A stretch of 9,441 bases of DNA from Bacteroidales bacterium. Its GTDB lineage: Bacteria; Bacteroidota; Bacteroidia; Bacteroidales; UBA932. Both the position numbers and the translations under genes were made by a program. This document shows positions 1 to 7,241 of the stretch, piece after piece; positions within the stretch are counted from its first letter, which is position 1, and each line of letters opens with the position of its first letter. The DNA lies in NCBI GenBank assembly GCA_004552615.1, contig SFNZ01000072.1, forward strand, positions 1-9,441, written 5' to 3'. The notes below the pieces were generated by a model. The model worked only from the letters and a program-made list of their open reading frames with translations. It searched no databases and was not told the origin of the DNA.

Positions 1-538
1 CTACGTAAGGACACGGCCCGGTGCCGACATCCCGTCAGTCATGGACTGGATCAAGACGCAGCTAAATGAACTGGACCCTTCTGTCCCGAAGGACGAGATA
101 GATGTGTCTTTCTTCGACAGCAAGCTCGACTCACAGTACGGACGGGAACGCAAGATGTCACGTATGTTGTTGCTTTTCACGTTGTTAGCTATTGTCATCT
201 CCCTTATGGGAGTATTCGGTCTCGTGATGTTCGAGGCCGAATACAGACGCAAGGAGATAGGAATCAGGAGGGTGAACGGGGCCACTGTAGGGGACGTGCT
301 CGCGATGTTCAATGTCAGGTTCGTGAGGATTGTCCTGATATGTTTTGTCGTGGCAGCCCCTCTCAGCTGGTATGTCAGCGACCTGTATCTCAGCACATTT
401 GCTTACCGTATGCCGATGCACTGGTGGATATTCGCATTGTCCCTCGCCGTAGTGCTCGCCATCACTCTTGCCGTGGTGACCATGAGGAGCATGTCAGCCG
501 CCCTTTCCGACCCTGTCGACTCCCTGAAAAACGAGTGA
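1..538 (+). CDS. ABC transporter permease, MacB/FtsX type (3' end only)
   Basis: This is the C-terminal part (about 178 residues) of an inner-membrane permease. It is open from the window edge (first full codon at base 2) to TGA at 536-538. Three hydrophobic segments are visible: MLLLFTLLAIVISLMGVFGL, a second around FVRIVLICFVVAAPLSW, and a third around WWIFALSLAVVLAITLAVV. This is the spacing of the last three helices of an FtsX domain. Between the first two sits the cytoplasmic stretch EAEYRRKEIGIRRVNGAT, a hallmark of MacB-like permeases of Bacteroidota, which are normally about 750-800 residues with two FtsX modules. Such proteins work with a MacB-type ATPase in mechanotransmission or efflux; the substrate cannot be read from this part. 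The gene ends 6 bases from the convergent regulator stop, with no obvious terminator hairpin between them. Confidence 0.9.
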   Translation, partial: YVRTRPGADIPSVMDWIKTQLNELDPSVPKDEIDVSFFDSKLDSQYGRERKMSRMLLLFTLLAIVISLMGVFGLVMFEAEYRRKEIGIRRVNGATVGDVLAMFNVRFVRIVLICFVVAAPLSWYVSDLYLSTFAYRMPMHWWIFALSLAVVLAITLAVVTMRSMSAALSDPVDSLKNE

Positions 539-544
539 TTGTAC

Positions 545-1417
545 TTACCTGACCGGTATCTGGATCACGGACATCCATTTTTCGGGATCTTCAGTGTTCC
601 AGATGCCGTCCACGAAACTGCATCGGGCTTCTCCGGCAATCTCAAGCCCGTTCTGCTCGATGTAGGCATAGATTTCGGCATATCCTTCCGGCAGCCTGTC
701 GTACGGTCCGTAAACTTTCATGCATACGGCTTTCGGCACGGCTGCCACTGTTCTGAACCTGAGCACTCCGTGAGATGTGTTCGCATCCACTGCCTGTGCC
801 CCTTCCGGGATCCTGTCGATCTGCTCGCAGTATTCGAGATCCTTTCCGGCCTCTTTGTGCTCTTCATCGTGGTCGATTACATAGCAATAACCCGGTTCCG
901 GGCATGTGCAGCCTGCCTTGGCCATTTTCGGTCCGATTACCTCCGGGCAAAGGCCCATCAATGAGGTCCATCCGTCCACTTCTGCCCTGTAGGAAGCCAC
1001 CGTTATTTCAGGAAGTGATGTAGTGTAGAATTTTTCCATTTCTTCTTTCTTTTTTCGAGAGTCCAGCATTTTCTGCAGGGCCTCTTTCCTGCGGCCGAGC
1101 CTGGCGAGTTCAGACTCGCATTCCGCGAGCTTTCCCCTGAGCATTTCCGGGTCCGGCTCGAAGAACATCGTGCAGTTTCCGTCTCCTGTCTCCCAGGATA
1201 GCTCGTAAATCTCATCCAGGCTCAGTCCTAGATCCTTGAGGGCCCGTATCCGCATCATGACCTGCATCTGGGATACTGTGTAATACCGGTATCCGGACCA
1301 TTGGTCGACCTCCTCGGGTTTCAGCAGCCCGGTCTTCTCGTAATGGCGCAGTGTCTTGACAGTCACTCCGCAGAGTTTGGAGAACTCTCCGATTGATAAT
1401 TTGATTCTTTTGTCCAT
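545..1417 (-). CDS. MerR-family transcriptional regulator with GyrI-like effector domain
   Basis: A 290-residue protein. The N-terminus is a MerR winged helix-turn-helix: IGEFSKLCGVTVKTLRHYEK at 9-28, then TGLLKP and the wing signature GYRYY at 42-46. A charged helical stretch at about 95-130 (RLGRRKEALQKMLDSRKKKEEMEKF) would be the dimerising coiled coil. The remaining half, from about residue 130, resembles the GyrI-like/AraC effector-binding fold of BmrR-type proteins, with a late VYGPYDRLPEGYAEIYAYI segment. BmrR-type regulators bind small, often cationic or aromatic ligands and untwist a promoter with a long spacer. The ligand is unknown here. The gene is convergent with the permease gene and divergent from the synthetase run, so either could be its target. 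It has its own Bacteroidota-type promoter box 28 bases upstream. Confidence 0.9.
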   Translation of the reverse strand: MDKRIKLSIGEFSKLCGVTVKTLRHYEKTGLLKPEEVDQWSGYRYYTVSQMQVMMRIRALKDLGLSLDEIYELSWETGDGNCTMFFEPDPEMLRGKLAECESELARLGRRKEALQKMLDSRKKKEEMEKFYTTSLPEITVASYRAEVDGWTSLMGLCPEVIGPKMAKAGCTCPEPGYCYVIDHDEEHKEAGKDLEYCEQIDRIPEGAQAVDANTSHGVLRFRTVAAVPKAVCMKVYGPYDRLPEGYAEIYAYIEQNGLEIAGEARCSFVDGIWNTEDPEKWMSVIQIPVR

Positions 1418-1445
1418 AAAATAAGCGCTTCTTCATGTTCGGATG

Positions 1446-1478
1446 CAAATATAATGTATGTCCTCAGGTACGAGTCAA
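1446..1478 (-). promoter_or_regulatory. Predicted promoter of the merR-type gene
   Basis: Read on the minus strand, TATATTTG (bases 1446-1453) matches the Bacteroidota -7 box TAnnTTTG exactly. TTGAC (1474-1478) lies 20 bases upstream as a -33-like element. The box is 28 bases from the merR ATG, leaving a short leader. Assignment is by motif only. Confidence 0.6.
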
Positions 1479-1494
1479 TACTTTTCTTCAAAAA

Positions 1495-1573
1495 TTCGCC
1501 ACAAATATGCGGGAATCGCCACATTAACCCTCTCACGGGGCCAATCACCACAGAATTGTTCCGGTTCGCCACA
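1495..1573 (+). repeat. Four direct copies of TCRCCACA in the divergent intergenic region
   Basis: TCGCCACA occurs at 1496-1503, 1516-1523 and 1566-1573, and the one-mismatch form TCACCACA at 1545-1552. Start-to-start distances are 20, 29 and 21 bases, close to 2, 3 and 2 helical turns, so all four would face the same side of the helix. They lie between the two divergent promoters, immediately upstream of the synthetase promoter. This looks like a binding array for a transcription factor; which one is unknown. The stretch is also open in the synthetase frame, but that N-terminal extension does not look like family sequence. Confidence 0.55.
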
Positions 1574-1577
1574 ATCA

Positions 1578-1609
1578 TTTCGGATTTCCGGGGGCTGGAA
1601 GTACATTTG
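1578..1609 (+). promoter_or_regulatory. Predicted promoter of the synthetase / flavin reductase / GH13 run
   Basis: TACATTTG at 1602-1609 matches the Bacteroidota -7 box TAnnTTTG exactly. TTTC at 1578-1581 is a near match to the -33 TTTG element, 20 bases upstream. Transcription would start at about 1615-1617, almost on the ATG at 1620. This favours translation from the ATG at 1647. Motif evidence only. Confidence 0.6.
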
Positions 1610-1631
1610 TGTACGAAAAATGAAATGTACT
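1600..1631. promoter_or_regulatory. Nested inverted repeats (candidate operator) over the synthetase promoter
   Basis: AGTACATTT (1600-1608) and AAATGTACT (1623-1631) form a perfect 9-bp inverted repeat with a 14-base spacer. Nested within it, GTACA-TTTG-TGTAC (1601-1614) is a perfect 5-bp dyad that contains most of the -7 box. A repressor bound here would cover the promoter and the start site; alternatively the outer arms form a hairpin at the 5' end of the message. Confidence 0.5.
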
Positions 1632-1646
1632 AAAACCAATCTTGCA

Positions 1647-3377
1647 ATGATTGAAAGATTTTTGAACCAGACTGCCTTCACGAGCCAGGAGGATTTCATC
1701 AGGAATTTCCACATCAATGTCCCTGAGAATTTCAACTTCGCATACGACGTCATGGACGTATGGGCGGAAGAAGCCCCAGAAAAGCTGGCCCTTCTTTGGA
1801 CCAATGACAAAGGCGAGTGTATCCGCTTCACATTCCGCGACATCAAGGAACAGTCTGACAGGACGGCATCCTATTTCCGTTCTTTAGGCATCGGCAAGGG
1901 AGACATGGTCATGCTCATGCTCAAGCGGCGTTATGAGTTCTGGCTCTCGATGATGGCATTGAGCAAGCTGGGCGCCGTAGCCATACCTGCAACCCACATG
2001 CTTACAGAGAAAGACATAATATACCGTAACAACAGGGCGGACATCAAGGCTATCGTCTGTGCAGGGGAGACCCAGATCATGGACCATGTGCTCAAATCCC
2101 TCCCGGAGAGTCCTTCGGTCAGTATTCTGGTCAGCATCGGACCTGAAGTTCCTGAAGGGTTTCACGATTTCCACAAGGAGTGGGTTTCGGCTCCCGAGTT
2201 CGTCCGTCCCGAACATGTAAATGACAATGACGATATCCTCCTGATGTATTTTACCAGCGGCACCAGCGGAGAGCCGAAAATGGTGGCCCATCCGCATACC
2301 TATGCGCTCGGCCATCTAGTTACAGGGGTTTATTGGCACAATCTTGACGAGACCAGTCTTCATCTGACGATTGCGGATACCGGATGGGGCAAGGCGGTTT
2401 GGGGAAAATTGTACGGACAGTGGTTTGCGGGTTCCACTGTATTTGTTTATGACCATGAAAAATTCACTCCTTCCGACATCCTTCACAAGATTGAGCAATA
2501 TCACATTACATCCCTCTGTGCTCCTCCGACGGTGTACAGGTTTCTGATTCAGGAGGATTTTTCCAAATACGACCTCTCTTCTCTCCGTTATTGCTGTACT
2601 GCCGGTGAAGCTCTGAACGGGGCTGTCTATGACAAGTTCCACGAGCTTACCGGAATCAAGCTCAGGGAGGGATTCGGGCAGACCGAGACTACAATGACTC
2701 TCGGTACTTTCCCTTGGATGGAGCCGAAGCCGGGCAGCATGGGAGTTCCAAATCCGCAGTATGACATTGACCTTATCCTTCCTGACGGCACTTCGGCGAA
2801 GCCGGGCGAACGCGGCGAGATAGTGGTCCGGACAGACCGCGGCAGGCCTCTCGGACTGTTCAAGGAATATTATCGTGACCCGGAGCTGACGGAGAAGGCC
2901 TGGCACGACGGACTTTACCATACGGGTGACGTGGCCTGGAGGGACGAGGACGGATATTTCTGGTTCATAGGCAGAAACGACGATGTCATTAAGAGCAGCG
3001 GATACAGGATCAGTCCTTTCGAGGTCGAGAGTGTGCTCATGAAGCATCCGGCCGTGGTGGAATGCGCGGTGACAGGTGTTCCGGACGAAGTCAGGGGAAT
3101 GATAGTGAAGGCAACCATCGTCCTGGGGAAGGAATGGCGCAGGAAAGCAGGGCCCGAGCTCGTCAAGGAAATCCAGACTTTCGTCAAGACAAATACAGCC
3201 CCTTACAAGTATCCGCGCTCGATTGAGTTCGTGAAGGCTCTTCCGAAGACCATCAGCGGCAAGATCCGCCGTGTGGAAATCCGTGAGAACGACAAGAGGG
3301 TTTCCCTGTTCGCTTCCCTCTGCAATGCCCCTGCGTGGTCAGCCCACAATGTCGGCTGGGTCGAGTCTCTATTGTAG
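1647..3377 (+). CDS. AMP-binding acyl-CoA/acetyl-CoA synthetase, ACSM-like
   Basis: A cytoplasmic adenylate-forming enzyme of 576 residues. It activates a carboxylic acid with ATP to an acyl-AMP and transfers it to CoA; the acid, probably a short- or medium-chain one, cannot be read from sequence. Visible motifs are the phosphate-binding loop TSGTSGEPK (203-211), GFGQTET (342-348), YHTGD (424-428) followed by the hinge region FIGRNDDVIKSSGYRISPFE, and PKTISGKIRR, whose Lys539 is the expected catalytic lysine. The start at ATG 1647 (MIERFLNQTAF) is preferred because it matches where the family's N-terminus usually begins and leaves a 30-base leader after the predicted promoter. ATG 1620 is the alternative. 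The frame stays open back to 1458, but that extension overlaps promoter and repeats. It is the first gene of a run with the flavin reductase (18-base gap) and the GH13 enzyme. Confidence 0.9.
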   Translation: MIERFLNQTAFTSQEDFIRNFHINVPENFNFAYDVMDVWAEEAPEKLALLWTNDKGECIRFTFRDIKEQSDRTASYFRSLGIGKGDMVMLMLKRRYEFWLSMMALSKLGAVAIPATHMLTEKDIIYRNNRADIKAIVCAGETQIMDHVLKSLPESPSVSILVSIGPEVPEGFHDFHKEWVSAPEFVRPEHVNDNDDILLMYFTSGTSGEPKMVAHPHTYALGHLVTGVYWHNLDETSLHLTIADTGWGKAVWGKLYGQWFAGSTVFVYDHEKFTPSDILHKIEQYHITSLCAPPTVYRFLIQEDFSKYDLSSLRYCCTAGEALNGAVYDKFHELTGIKLREGFGQTETTMTLGTFPWMEPKPGSMGVPNPQYDIDLILPDGTSAKPGERGEIVVRTDRGRPLGLFKEYYRDPELTEKAWHDGLYHTGDVAWRDEDGYFWFIGRNDDVIKSSGYRISPFEVESVLMKHPAVVECAVTGVPDEVRGMIVKATIVLGKEWRRKAGPELVKEIQTFVKTNTAPYKYPRSIEFVKALPKTISGKIRRVEIRENDKRVSLFASLCNAPAWSAHNVGWVESLL

Positions 3378-3395
3378 CTGATAACTGATTTTATC

Positions 3396-3908
3396 ATGGA
3401 AAGAAAGGATATCGGAATCCTCGCAAATGAGGATATATTCAAGCTTGTAGGAAAGGAGTGGATGTTGGTGACTGCCGGCACGACCGCTGGTTTCAATACA
3501 ATGACGGCTTCATGGGGTTGCCTCGGATGGCTGTGGAATAAGCCGGTTGCGGTGGTGTTCGTCAGGCCTGAGCGCTATACCCACGATTTCATAGAGGACA
3601 ATGCCAGGATGACCCTAAGTTTCTTTGGTGAAAATTGCCGCAAGGCCCTGCAGATCTGCGGAACCAAGTCAGGAAGGGACTGTGACAAGGTTGCAGAGGC
3701 AGGACTGCATCCGGTATCTTTGGAAGGTGGCGAGGTGGGATTCGCCGAGGCCCGTCTGACACTTGTATGCCGCAAACTGTTCAAAAACGAAATGCTTCCG
3801 GAGAATTTCATTGACCCGGAGGTGCTCTCCACCTGGTATCATGACCGTCCGGGAGGCAGCCTTCATTCTATCTATATTGCTGAAATAGAGGAAGTTTATT
3901 CCGAATAG
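3396..3908 (+). CDS. Flavin reductase family protein (FMN-binding split barrel)
   Basis: A 170-residue protein with the fold signature of flavin reductase-like, FMN-binding split-barrel proteins: WMLVTAG (22-28), FNTMTASWG (33-41), then WNKPVAVVFVRPERYTHDF, where the NTMTxSW and VRPxRYT segments normally line the FMN phosphate and isoalloxazine site. Full length for the family. These small cytoplasmic proteins bind FMN and either reduce free flavin with NAD(P)H or act as redox partners; the physiological partner is not evident. It starts 18 bases after the synthetase stop and ends 7 bases before the GH13 start, so co-transcription is likely. A synthetase/flavin-reductase pair would fit uptake and reduction of an organic acid, but that is a guess. 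Confidence 0.88.
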   Translation: MERKDIGILANEDIFKLVGKEWMLVTAGTTAGFNTMTASWGCLGWLWNKPVAVVFVRPERYTHDFIEDNARMTLSFFGENCRKALQICGTKSGRDCDKVAEAGLHPVSLEGGEVGFAEARLTLVCRKLFKNEMLPENFIDPEVLSTWYHDRPGGSLHSIYIAEIEEVYSE

Positions 3909-3915
3909 AAGAAAT

Positions 3916-5838
3916 ATGAGAAGAATTGTCATTGCAATCATTTCAGTCCTGGCGGGTGCTACATTGGCAGCCCAGCCAGCGCAGGGAAGTTTTACCCAGA
4001 CCTGGACAAAAGGTCCGGACTGGCTTCGCGACGGTGTGATTTATCAGGTGTATCCGTCTTCCTACAAGGATTCGGACGGAAACGGTATCGGGGACATCAG
4101 GGGAGTCATTTCCGAACTTGATTATATCGAAAGCCTCGGTGTCAGGGCCATCTGGTTCAATCCGCTGTTCGTCTCGGGGTGGATTGACGGAGGATACGAT
4201 GTCATAGACTTTTACCGTGTCGATCCCCGTTTCGGAACGAACAACGATCTGGTTGAACTGATACGTAAAGCCCATGATAAAGGTATCAAGGTGATGCTGG
4301 ATCTGGTTGCCGGCCATACATCGGACAAGCATCCATGGTTCCGGCAAAGCGCAGAGGACACGAATCTTCAGTATTCCGATTATTATATATGGTCTGGCCG
4401 TCTTCCTGACAAGAAAGCCGAGCAGGACCTTGAGATAATGTTGAAGGACCCTGACTATATGCAGAATACCCTCGGCAAATGGATGAAGAGTGGCTATCCG
4501 AGGGACAAGTATTATTACAAGAATTTCTATGCCTGCCAGCCTGCCCTGAATTACGGTTTCGCCAATCCTGATCCCGATCATCCGTGGGAACAAGGGGTCG
4601 ATGCTCCGGGGCCGAGGGCTGTCCGGCAGGAGCTGAAGGACATTATTGCATTCTGGTACGACAAGGGAGTGGACGGATTCCGCGTTGACATGGCCAGCAG
4701 TCTGGTGAAGAATGACAAGGACAAGAAAGAGATTCTCAATCTCTGGCGGGAGGTTCGGGAATGGTCTGACAAGAATTATCCTGATCATGTGCTGATGGCT
4801 GAATGGGGCTCTCCAAAATATTGTCTCGCAGCAGGTTACAATGTTGATATGGATTTGAACAACACGAAGGGGCATAACCGCAGGCTGTATTTTGACCGCA
4901 AGCATCAGGCTGACGGCGGCGTTTATTTCTCGCTTGACGGAGGGCAGCCTTCAGTACGTGACCTTTACGGTAATCCATGGCCGGAGGACAAGATAGACAG
5001 GACGACGACTCCTGCCGATATGTTGAAGGAGTATTATGACTATTTCACTGACTGTGTGGAAAGTACATCGGAGATGGGTTATTTCGCGACGATTTCCGGC
5101 AACCACGATCATCTGCGCATTAACGTAGGGCCGAGGAATACTCCGGAACAGCTCAAAGTGATGTTGTCCTGGATTCTGACCATGCCTCTGCCGATTCTGT
5201 ATTACGGTGATGAAATCGGAATGCGTTCGCTGGTGGACATGCCGAATGTCGAAGGAGCGAATCATAATGGCAAGGAACGTGCCGGTGCGCGTACCCCGAT
5301 GCAATGGAATTCCGGGGTCAATGCCGGTTTCAGCACGTGCAGCCCTGATGACATTTATCTGCCGGTATGCCCTGAATGGACCCCGGCTAATTCTTATCCC
5401 CAGTATCTTGCCTGGAAAAAAGAATATGCCTGCGGTCGGGCCGGAACAACGGCTCCGGGCAACATCACTGTGGAGTCACAGGATGACGATCCTAATTCTC
5501 TGTTGAACTGGACAAGGTCATTGATTGCCCTTCGGAAAGAGCACGGGGCATTGTGGGCAGACAGCCGTTTCATTCCTATTTTCAATGCGGAAAATCCTTA
5601 TCCGATGGTATATTTGCGTACTGACGGCGAGGAGACGATTCTGGTGGCATTGAACCCTACCGCGGAATCCCGCAAGCTCTCCCTTTCGTCCGAAATCTCA
5701 GTATTCCGTCATGAGACCGCCGGCATGAAAGGCAGCGTTGCTCCTCTCCTTTCCACCGGCAAGGCCTCCTACCGGTGCACCTCCTCCTGTGATAACCTCA
5801 CTCTCGGCCCGGTCTCCGGAATCGTCATCAGGCTTTAG
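3916..5838 (+). CDS. GH13 alpha-glucosidase / alpha-amylase family protein, exported
   Basis: A 640-residue glycoside hydrolase. The N-terminus MRRIVIAIISVLAGATLAAQ reads as a Sec signal peptide without a lipobox cysteine, so the enzyme is probably periplasmic. The (beta/alpha)8 barrel begins at about residue 36 with the DGVIYQVYPSSYKDSDGNGI stretch typical of GH13. All conserved regions are present: region I DLVAGH (129-134), region II GFRVDMA with nucleophile Asp258 and Arg256, region III with general acid Glu296 (MAEWG), and region IV NHD with Asp398. QPALN before region II resembles the QPDLN region of oligo-1,6-glucosidase and trehalose-synthase types, so alpha-glucosidase on short malto- or isomalto-oligosaccharides is likelier than endo-amylase. 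A C-terminal beta domain of about 100 residues follows. Third gene of the run, 7 bases after the flavin reductase; its link to that cytoplasmic pair is unclear. Confidence 0.9.
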   Translation: MRRIVIAIISVLAGATLAAQPAQGSFTQTWTKGPDWLRDGVIYQVYPSSYKDSDGNGIGDIRGVISELDYIESLGVRAIWFNPLFVSGWIDGGYDVIDFYRVDPRFGTNNDLVELIRKAHDKGIKVMLDLVAGHTSDKHPWFRQSAEDTNLQYSDYYIWSGRLPDKKAEQDLEIMLKDPDYMQNTLGKWMKSGYPRDKYYYKNFYACQPALNYGFANPDPDHPWEQGVDAPGPRAVRQELKDIIAFWYDKGVDGFRVDMASSLVKNDKDKKEILNLWREVREWSDKNYPDHVLMAEWGSPKYCLAAGYNVDMDLNNTKGHNRRLYFDRKHQADGGVYFSLDGGQPSVRDLYGNPWPEDKIDRTTTPADMLKEYYDYFTDCVESTSEMGYFATISGNHDHLRINVGPRNTPEQLKVMLSWILTMPLPILYYGDEIGMRSLVDMPNVEGANHNGKERAGARTPMQWNSGVNAGFSTCSPDDIYLPVCPEWTPANSYPQYLAWKKEYACGRAGTTAPGNITVESQDDDPNSLLNWTRSLIALRKEHGALWADSRFIPIFNAENPYPMVYLRTDGEETILVALNPTAESRKLSLSSEISVFRHETAGMKGSVAPLLSTGKASYRCTSSCDNLTLGPVSGIVIRL

Positions 5839-5870
5839 GCGTCCGCCGAAAGATTTGCTTGTCTCCACGA

Positions 5871-5901
5871 AAAATGCCTCTCAGGGTATCTGGGGCATTT
5901 T
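5871..5901 (+). terminator. Terminator-like hairpin after the GH13 gene
   Basis: AAAATGCCTC (5871-5880) pairs with GGGGCATTTT (5892-5901), a 10-bp stem including one T-G wobble around an 11-base loop. It lies 32 bases after the GH13 stop. The U-run is inside the stem's 3' arm rather than free, so strength is uncertain. It falls before the recognisable integrase remnant. Confidence 0.4.
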
Positions 5902-5929
5902 CAGTGAAGATGGGCGACCTATGGTTTGA

Positions 5930-6439
5930 AAGGCGGAAAATACCAGATATGAGTCCGGCCTCAGGTTCTCGGATGCCCAGGCCCTGTGCTGGTCCGATGT
6001 CAAAGCCGACCATCTGGAGGTCACCACCATCAAGACCGCCGACAGCGTACAGATTGAAATCAACGATGTGACCCGCAGCCTTCTGGAGAAATACAGGGCT
6101 ATCCCGATGAAGAACAACCGTGTCCTTCCCCAGTACACCAATCAGGCGATGAACCGAGAGCTCAAGCAGCTCTGCAAGATGGCCGGTATCGACGAACCGA
6201 TACGCATCACCACATACAAGGGCAGCATCCGTCTTGATGAAGTCCATCCGAAATGGGCCCTTGTCGGCTCCCACACCGGCCGCAAGACCTTCATCGTCCA
6301 GGCCCTCTCCCGCGGCATCCCGCCCAACATCGTGATGAAATGGACCGGCCACTCCGACTACAAAGCGATGAAGCCCTACATCGACATCGTCGACAGCATC
6401 AAGGCCAGCGAGATGTCCAAGATGAATTTCCTGAATTGA
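5930..6439 (+). pseudogene. Tyrosine recombinase (phage/ICE integrase), catalytic domain only
   Basis: About 169 residues are open from just after an in-frame TGA at 5927 to the stop at 6437-6439. Family sequence begins at about 5948 with YESGLRFSD and runs to the end. All six residues of the recombinase active site can be placed: Arg at 5963 (GLR), Lys at 6032 (TIKT), His at 6272 and Arg at 6281 (SHTGRKTF), His at 6350 (WTGHSD) and the nucleophile Tyr at 6377 (KPYIDI). The SAM-like core-binding and arm-binding domains, normally about 200 residues or more upstream, are absent: the preceding 90 bases give nothing recognisable in any frame. The first in-frame ATG (6068) would lose the first Arg and the Lys. 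I infer a decayed integrase left by an old insertion next to the GH13 gene. An intact minimal recombinase is less likely without a start codon. Confidence 0.78.
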
Positions 6440-6466
6440 GCTGGAACAGGTTTGGAGTTTAGGTTG

Positions 6467-6474
6467 TAACTTTG
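6467..6474 (+). promoter_or_regulatory. Predicted -7 box upstream of the DUF3791/DUF3990 cassette
   Basis: TAACTTTG matches TAnnTTTG exactly and lies 48 bases before the DUF3791 ATG. No convincing -33 element is seen 19-21 bases upstream. The following leader is A+T-rich, unlike the flanking integrase remnant. Confidence 0.45.
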
Positions 6475-6522
6475 CCATATTGTATTGAAAACTCACCAAT
6501 ATTTATTAAATTACGCACGTAA

Positions 6523-6765
6523 ATGTATAATGCTATGGAAGAAACCACTTGTCCGGTCCGAGATAGGATAGAATACATCATCGCATTCATAAATGAATTC
6601 GGTCAGCGCTTCGGCCTAACCGATTTGCAGGCATATCGTTACCTGAAGGCCTACGGAGCCATAACAAATATCGACAAACACTACGGTGCCTTGCATACAC
6701 AGGATTTCCGGGGTAATGTGGAAGACGTGGCGACTTATTGCAGAAGAATGGGAGGACAGTTGTAA
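6523..6765 (+). CDS. DUF3791 domain-containing protein
   Basis: An 80-residue acidic, helical protein. The features I recall for DUF3791 are visible: FINEFGQRFGLTDLQAYRYL, then a central AITNIDKHYGALHTQDF and the C-terminal DVATYCRRMGG, where the HYxxLHTQ(S/D)F core is the most telling part. No enzymatic motif, signal or membrane segment is present. The stop TAA at 6763-6765 overlaps the next ATG (TAATG), so translation of the two genes should be coupled. DUF3791 proteins are found beside DUF3990 proteins in Bacteroidota and Firmicutes. A role as antitoxin or accessory of the ADP-ribosyltransferase-like neighbour is inference from this pairing. ATG 6523 gives MYNAMEE; the second ATG (6535) is an alternative start. 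Confidence 0.82.
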   Translation: MYNAMEETTCPVRDRIEYIIAFINEFGQRFGLTDLQAYRYLKAYGAITNIDKHYGALHTQDFRGNVEDVATYCRRMGGQL

Positions 6766-7241
6766 TGATACTCTACCACGGATCCAACGTCGCTATCGAC
6801 GTTATCGACCTTTCCAAATCACGCCCTGGAAAAGACTTTGGCAAGGGCTTTTATCTTTCAGCCGAGAAGCAGCAAGCCATTGAAATGGCCGAAAGTAAGG
6901 TTGCCTTCCTCGGTGGAGAGCCCATAGTAACGGAATTCGAATTTGATAGCAACATTATTGCGTCAGGTAAGTTGAATGTCAAGACTTTTAATGAATATTC
7001 AGAAGATTGGGCCAGGTTTGTCTATGACAACAGGGAGAACTTCTCAGACAAACCTATTCATGATTATGATATCATCTACGGTCCCATAGCCAATGATAAA
7101 GTTGGTGCACAGATTCGCAATTTCAAGAATGGCAACATCAATCTCGACGAGCTCTTGCGCCGCATCAAATATCTCAAAGGCATAACCTTTCAATACTATT
7201 TCGGCACAGAGGCTGCTATACAAACTCTTCATAAGTTATGA
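6765..7241 (+). CDS. DUF3990 protein, ADP-ribosyltransferase-like
   Basis: A 158-residue protein starting MILYHGSN. The N-terminal YHGS (His5) and the DFGKGFYLS segment (Tyr30 in GFYLS) are what is seen in DUF3990 and in the wider PARP/RES-like ADP-ribosyltransferase fold, where a His-Tyr-Glu triad holds and activates NAD+. Glu149, in FQYYFGTEAAI near the C-terminus, is the best candidate for the third residue. From the fold I infer transfer of ADP-ribose or NAD+ degradation acting on a cytoplasmic target; the target is unknown. ATG 6765 is chosen over 6738 because it matches the family N-terminus and overlaps the DUF3791 stop (TAATG). The next gene overlaps its stop as ATGA, so three genes are coupled. 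This is the toxin-like member of the cassette. Confidence 0.82.
   Translation: MILYHGSNVAIDVIDLSKSRPGKDFGKGFYLSAEKQQAIEMAESKVAFLGGEPIVTEFEFDSNIIASGKLNVKTFNEYSEDWARFVYDNRENFSDKPIHDYDIIYGPIANDKVGAQIRNFKNGNINLDELLRRIKYLKGITFQYYFGTEAAIQTLHKL

Noticed and set aside
539..964. 141-codon plus-strand open frame
   Set aside because: Antisense to the C-terminal domain of the MerR-family regulator, which has a good promoter and motifs.
1458..1646. N-terminal extension of the synthetase back to ATG 1458
   Set aside because: The added residues do not resemble the family N-terminus, and the stretch contains the predicted promoter, the direct repeats and the inverted repeats.
2316..3047. 243-codon minus-strand open frame opposite the synthetase gene
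   Set aside because: Antisense to conserved adenylation motifs; no recognisable protein features.
3943..4905. 320-codon minus-strand open frame opposite the GH13 gene
   Set aside because: It is antisense to a gene with all catalytic motifs intact; the translation shows no domain.
5828..6499. 223-codon minus-strand open frame
   Set aside because: Antisense to the integrase remnant, whose sense frame carries six placed active-site residues.
6738..6764. Earlier ATG for the DUF3990 gene
   Set aside because: It would add nine residues overlapping DUF3791; ATG 6765 gives the typical MILYHGS start and a TAATG overlap.
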